A stretch of 8,519 nt of DNA. Source: CAZTLI01 sp964614375 (GTDB lineage: Bacteria > Chloroflexota > Anaerolineae > Aggregatilineales > Phototrophicaceae). The translations under genes were made by a program, and so were the position numbers. How positions within the stretch are numbered: the stretch's first letter is position 1; each line of letters starts with the position of its first letter. The DNA lies in assembly GCA_964614375.1 (NCBI GenBank), contig CAZTLI010000226.1, positions 1 to 8,519 on the forward strand, read 5' to 3'. The notes beneath the pieces are model-generated. The model made no database searches. It saw only the letters and a program-made list of their open reading frames with translations, and had not been told where the DNA came from. Positions 6,427 to 8,519 of the stretch are shown here, piece by piece.

Positions 6427-7392
6427 GTGCGCGTGCTGATTACCGGGGCTGCTGGTTTTGTAGGCAGCCATCTGACGCATCATCTGGCTGAAACCATATC
6501 TGATATTGAATTGCATGGGGCGGTTTTGTTCGATACACCGCCCTCTGCGCTTATTCAATATCATAAACTGGATTTGCGCGACCCGCAGGCCTGTCTGACA
6601 TTGATGGAACAGGTATGCCCGGACGCGCTCTATCATCTGGCGGCGCAGCCCTTTGTCCCACTATCGTTTGAAGACCCCTGGGACACGATGGAAACCAATA
6701 TTCGGATGCAGCTTAATCTGATACAGGCCTGCCTCAAGTTGAATATGCGTCCGCGTATTCTGGTCATCACATCCGCAGAGATTTATGGCGCAGTCCAACC
6801 CGACAAGCTGCCCCTTAACGAAGAATCGCCACTGCGCCCGACCAGCCCCTATAGCGTCAGCAAAGTGACACAGGACATGCTCGGCTTACAATATTTTCTC
6901 AGCCACCAACTGCCGATTATGCGGGCACGTCCCTTTAATCATTTTGGCCCCAATCAGAGTGACCGCTTTGTTGCGCCTGCATTCGCCATGCAAATCGCGC
7001 GCATCGAAGCCGGATTACAAGAACCCGTCATTGCCGTCGGGAATCTCGAATCGCAACGCGATTTCACCGATGTGCGCGACATTGTGCGGGCATATCGCTT
7101 GATCATGGAAAAAGGCGCGGCGGGTGATGTATATAACATCGCGTCGGGCGCGGTATACAGCATCCAGGATGTGCTCGATACCCTGTTGAAATTCAGCAGC
7201 GTCGAAATCGAAGTGCGAGTAGATACTGAACTGCTGCGTCCGGTTGACATTCCTGTAATTCAGGGGGATTACACCCGTCTGCGTGCTGCGACAGGCTGGC
7301 AGCCCCAGATCAGTTTTGAACAGACACTACACGACGTGCTGGAAGATTGTCGCCAGCGCGTGCAACAACAAGGAGAATCGCAACATCCATGA
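6427..7392 (+). CDS. rmd: GDP-6-deoxy-D-mannose reductase (GDP-4-keto-6-deoxy-D-mannose reductase), extended-SDR family
   Basis: The predicted reaction reduces the 4-keto group of GDP-4-keto-6-deoxy-D-mannose with NAD(P)H to give GDP-D-rhamnose, in the cytoplasm. The 321-residue protein has a Rossmann start LITGAAGFVGSH (Gly7, Gly10, Gly13). It also has LAAQ at 71-74, the active-site segment ITSAEIYG (Ser116, Glu118) and PYSVSK with Tyr142 and Lys146. RPFNHFGPNQ (168-177), GNLESQRDFTDVRDIV (205-220) and RPVDIP (271-276) are typical of the Rmd/Gmd branch. Automated annotation often labels such proteins GDP-mannose 4,6-dehydratase, but the adjacent true gmd makes the reductase the better choice. 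The start is GTG 6427, with a GGAAAA about seven bases upstream; a second GTG at 6433 is possible. The stop overlaps the next start in ATGA, so translation is probably coupled. Confidence 0.82.
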   Translation: MRVLITGAAGFVGSHLTHHLAETISDIELHGAVLFDTPPSALIQYHKLDLRDPQACLTLMEQVCPDALYHLAAQPFVPLSFEDPWDTMETNIRMQLNLIQACLKLNMRPRILVITSAEIYGAVQPDKLPLNEESPLRPTSPYSVSKVTQDMLGLQYFLSHQLPIMRARPFNHFGPNQSDRFVAPAFAMQIARIEAGLQEPVIAVGNLESQRDFTDVRDIVRAYRLIMEKGAAGDVYNIASGAVYSIQDVLDTLLKFSSVEIEVRVDTELLRPVDIPVIQGDYTRLRAATGWQPQISFEQTLHDVLEDCRQRVQQQGESQHP

Positions 7393-8363
7393 GTAAACGT
7401 GCGTTGATTACCGGTATCACCGGGCAAGATGGCTCATACTTAGCCGAATTCTTGCTGGAAAAGGGTTATGAAGTGTTTGGATTGGTGCGCCGCACCAGTA
7501 CACTGCATTTCCCGCGTATCCGGCACATTCAGGACAAAATCACACTGATTTCCGGCGATATGAGCGACCAGACCAGCCTGACCAATGCGTTGACCGAAGC
7601 CCATCCCCACGAAGTCTACAATCTGGCAGCACAGAGCTTTGTGCAGACCTCATGGCAAATGCCCGTCTTCACAGGCGACGTGACCGCGCTCGGCGTGACC
7701 CGTCTCCTCGATGCTATTCGCAGCGTGAATCCAGAGATTCGCTTTTATCAAGCATCCAGCAGCGAAATGTTCGGCAAAGTGCGCGAAGTGCCGCAAAAAG
7801 AAACCACACCTTTCTACCCGCGCAGTCCCTACGGCGTCGCCAAAGTCTACGGACATTGGATAACGGTCAACTATCGCGAAAGCTATGGTCTACATGCGAC
7901 CAGTGGCATCCTATTCAACCACGAAAGCCCAAGACGTGGATTAGAGTTCGTCACACGCAAAGTGACCTATAACGCCGCCAAAATCAAGCTGGGAATGGCA
8001 AATGAGTTGCGAATGGGTAACCTTGACTCACAGCGTGATTGGGGTTTCGCAGGGGATTATGTCAAAGCGATGTGGCTGATGCTGCAACAGGACACGCCCG
8101 ACGATTTTGTCGTCGCGAGTGGGCAAACCCACACCGTCAAACGGCTGCTGGAAGTGGCTTTTAGTACACTCGACCTTGATTGGGAAAATTACTACGTGCA
8201 GGACGAACGGTACATGCGCCCGGCAGAGGTGGATTTGCTGGTCGGTGACCCGTCTAAAGCCCATGCACTGCTCGGATGGGAGCCGGAAGTGTCGTTCGAG
8301 GAACTCATTCAAATGATGGTCGAGCACGATTTGCACATGCTGAAAAATAACATCAATGACTGA
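7389..8363 (+). CDS. gmd: GDP-mannose 4,6-dehydratase
   Basis: This enzyme converts GDP-D-mannose to GDP-4-keto-6-deoxy-D-mannose, the step before Rmd, using a bound NADP. The 324 residues match the shorter bacterial form. Visible motifs are LITGITGQDGSYLAE (6-20; Gly9, Gly12, Gly15), VYNLAAQSFV (76-85), the active-site segment QASSSEMFG (Ser124 and Glu126; Ser where the Escherichia coli enzyme has Thr) and PRSPYGVAK with Tyr148 and Lys152. The Gmd signature NHESPRRG is at 177-184, and GNLDSQRDWGFAGDYV is at 210-225. ATG 7389 overlaps the rmd stop by four bases. AGGAGA at 7371-7376 is a rather distant ribosome site, which fits coupled translation. An in-frame TTG at 7347 would add 14 unrelated residues and was not chosen. 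Confidence 0.95.
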   Translation: MSKRALITGITGQDGSYLAEFLLEKGYEVFGLVRRTSTLHFPRIRHIQDKITLISGDMSDQTSLTNALTEAHPHEVYNLAAQSFVQTSWQMPVFTGDVTALGVTRLLDAIRSVNPEIRFYQASSSEMFGKVREVPQKETTPFYPRSPYGVAKVYGHWITVNYRESYGLHATSGILFNHESPRRGLEFVTRKVTYNAAKIKLGMANELRMGNLDSQRDWGFAGDYVKAMWLMLQQDTPDDFVVASGQTHTVKRLLEVAFSTLDLDWENYYVQDERYMRPAEVDLLVGDPSKAHALLGWEPEVSFEELIQMMVEHDLHMLKNNIND

Positions 8364-8519
8364 TATAGCAGCACAGTTGATGATTGACACGCACTGCCAT
8401 CTCAATTTCAACCGTTACGATGAAGACCGTTCAGCAGTCGTCGAGCGGGCAGCACAGGCAGGAGTCACTCGTATCATCATCCCGGCAATCGACATTGAAA
8501 CCATCCATGAGTCACTCGC
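8356..8519 (+). CDS. tatD: TatD-family metal-dependent hydrolase, N-terminal fragment
   Basis: The gene runs off the right edge, leaving about 54 residues. The start matches TatD/YcfH-type DNases: MIDTHCHLNF with the metal-binding His-x-His (His13 and His15 counted from ATG 8356), then RYDEDR, a helix ERAAQAGV and the strand RIIIPAID. Family members are cytoplasmic, metal-dependent hydrolases with reported 3'-5' exonuclease activity. ATG 8356 overlaps the gmd stop by eight bases and would allow coupled translation; ATG 8380 (MIDTHCHL) is also possible and matches the usual family start better. Neither start has a clear Shine-Dalgarno. Its place in the deoxysugar operon looks like shared transcription rather than shared function. 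Confidence 0.87.
   Translation, partial: MTDIAAQLMIDTHCHLNFNRYDEDRSAVVERAAQAGVTRIIIPAIDIETIHESL

Noticed and set aside
6413..6439. Eight-codon leader ORF (MENKPCAC) overlapping the rmd start
   Set aside because: No Shine-Dalgarno before it and no attenuator structure after it; most likely chance.
7347..7388. TTG start extending Gmd by 14 residues
   Set aside because: The extra residues resemble no Gmd; ATG 7389 gives the standard start and overlaps the rmd stop in ATGA.
8028..8411. 127-codon minus-strand open frame across gmd and tatD
   Set aside because: It covers conserved coding sequence of both genes in antisense and has no recognisable product.

Overview
The window reads as a piece of a bacterial chromosome with moderate GC, most likely from the Chloroflexota (Anaerolineae-like). 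This assignment is an inference. It rests on long exported proteins built from DUF4397 modules and bacterial SH3 domains joined by Pro/Thr-rich linkers, a style common in that group. It also rests on a short (420-residue) S-adenosylhomocysteine hydrolase and on the tail of a PfkB-family kinase just upstream. All genes lie on the + strand. I saw no mobile element, tRNA, rRNA or CRISPR array.

Left part (1-1580): the C-terminal end of a PfkB-type sugar/nucleoside kinase is followed by a 123-bp gap and then ahcY. The gap holds a good sigma70-like promoter, a small GC-rich hairpin and an AU hairpin that displays the Shine-Dalgarno sequence. AhcY releases adenosine and homocysteine, so a neighbouring PfkB kinase could be the adenosine kinase that removes one product.

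Middle part (1605-6350): two large exported proteins. The first lies 24 bp after ahcY and is a Sec-secreted protein of 829 residues: signal peptide, four DUF4397 modules, a Pro/Thr-rich linker and three SH3b domains. A strong intrinsic terminator follows it. The second is a 700-residue lipoprotein with a lipobox, a Thr/Pro-rich stalk and six DUF4397-like modules. Both mature proteins contain no lysine at all, and no cysteine except the lipid-bearing one. The cytoplasmic proteins in the same window have normal lysine, so this is the most unusual signal here.

Right part (6353-8519): a separate transcription unit with a perfect TATAAT box. It holds a GDP-6-deoxy-D-mannose reductase (rmd-type), a GDP-mannose 4,6-dehydratase (gmd) and the beginning of a TatD-family metal-dependent hydrolase, all with overlapping ends. 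Gmd plus Rmd make GDP-D-rhamnose, a donor for surface glycans. Whether that sugar decorates the neighbouring exported proteins is speculation.

No clearly new multi-gene system is demonstrated. The best candidates for novelty are the paired, lysine-free DUF4397 surface proteins and the leader structures of ahcY.
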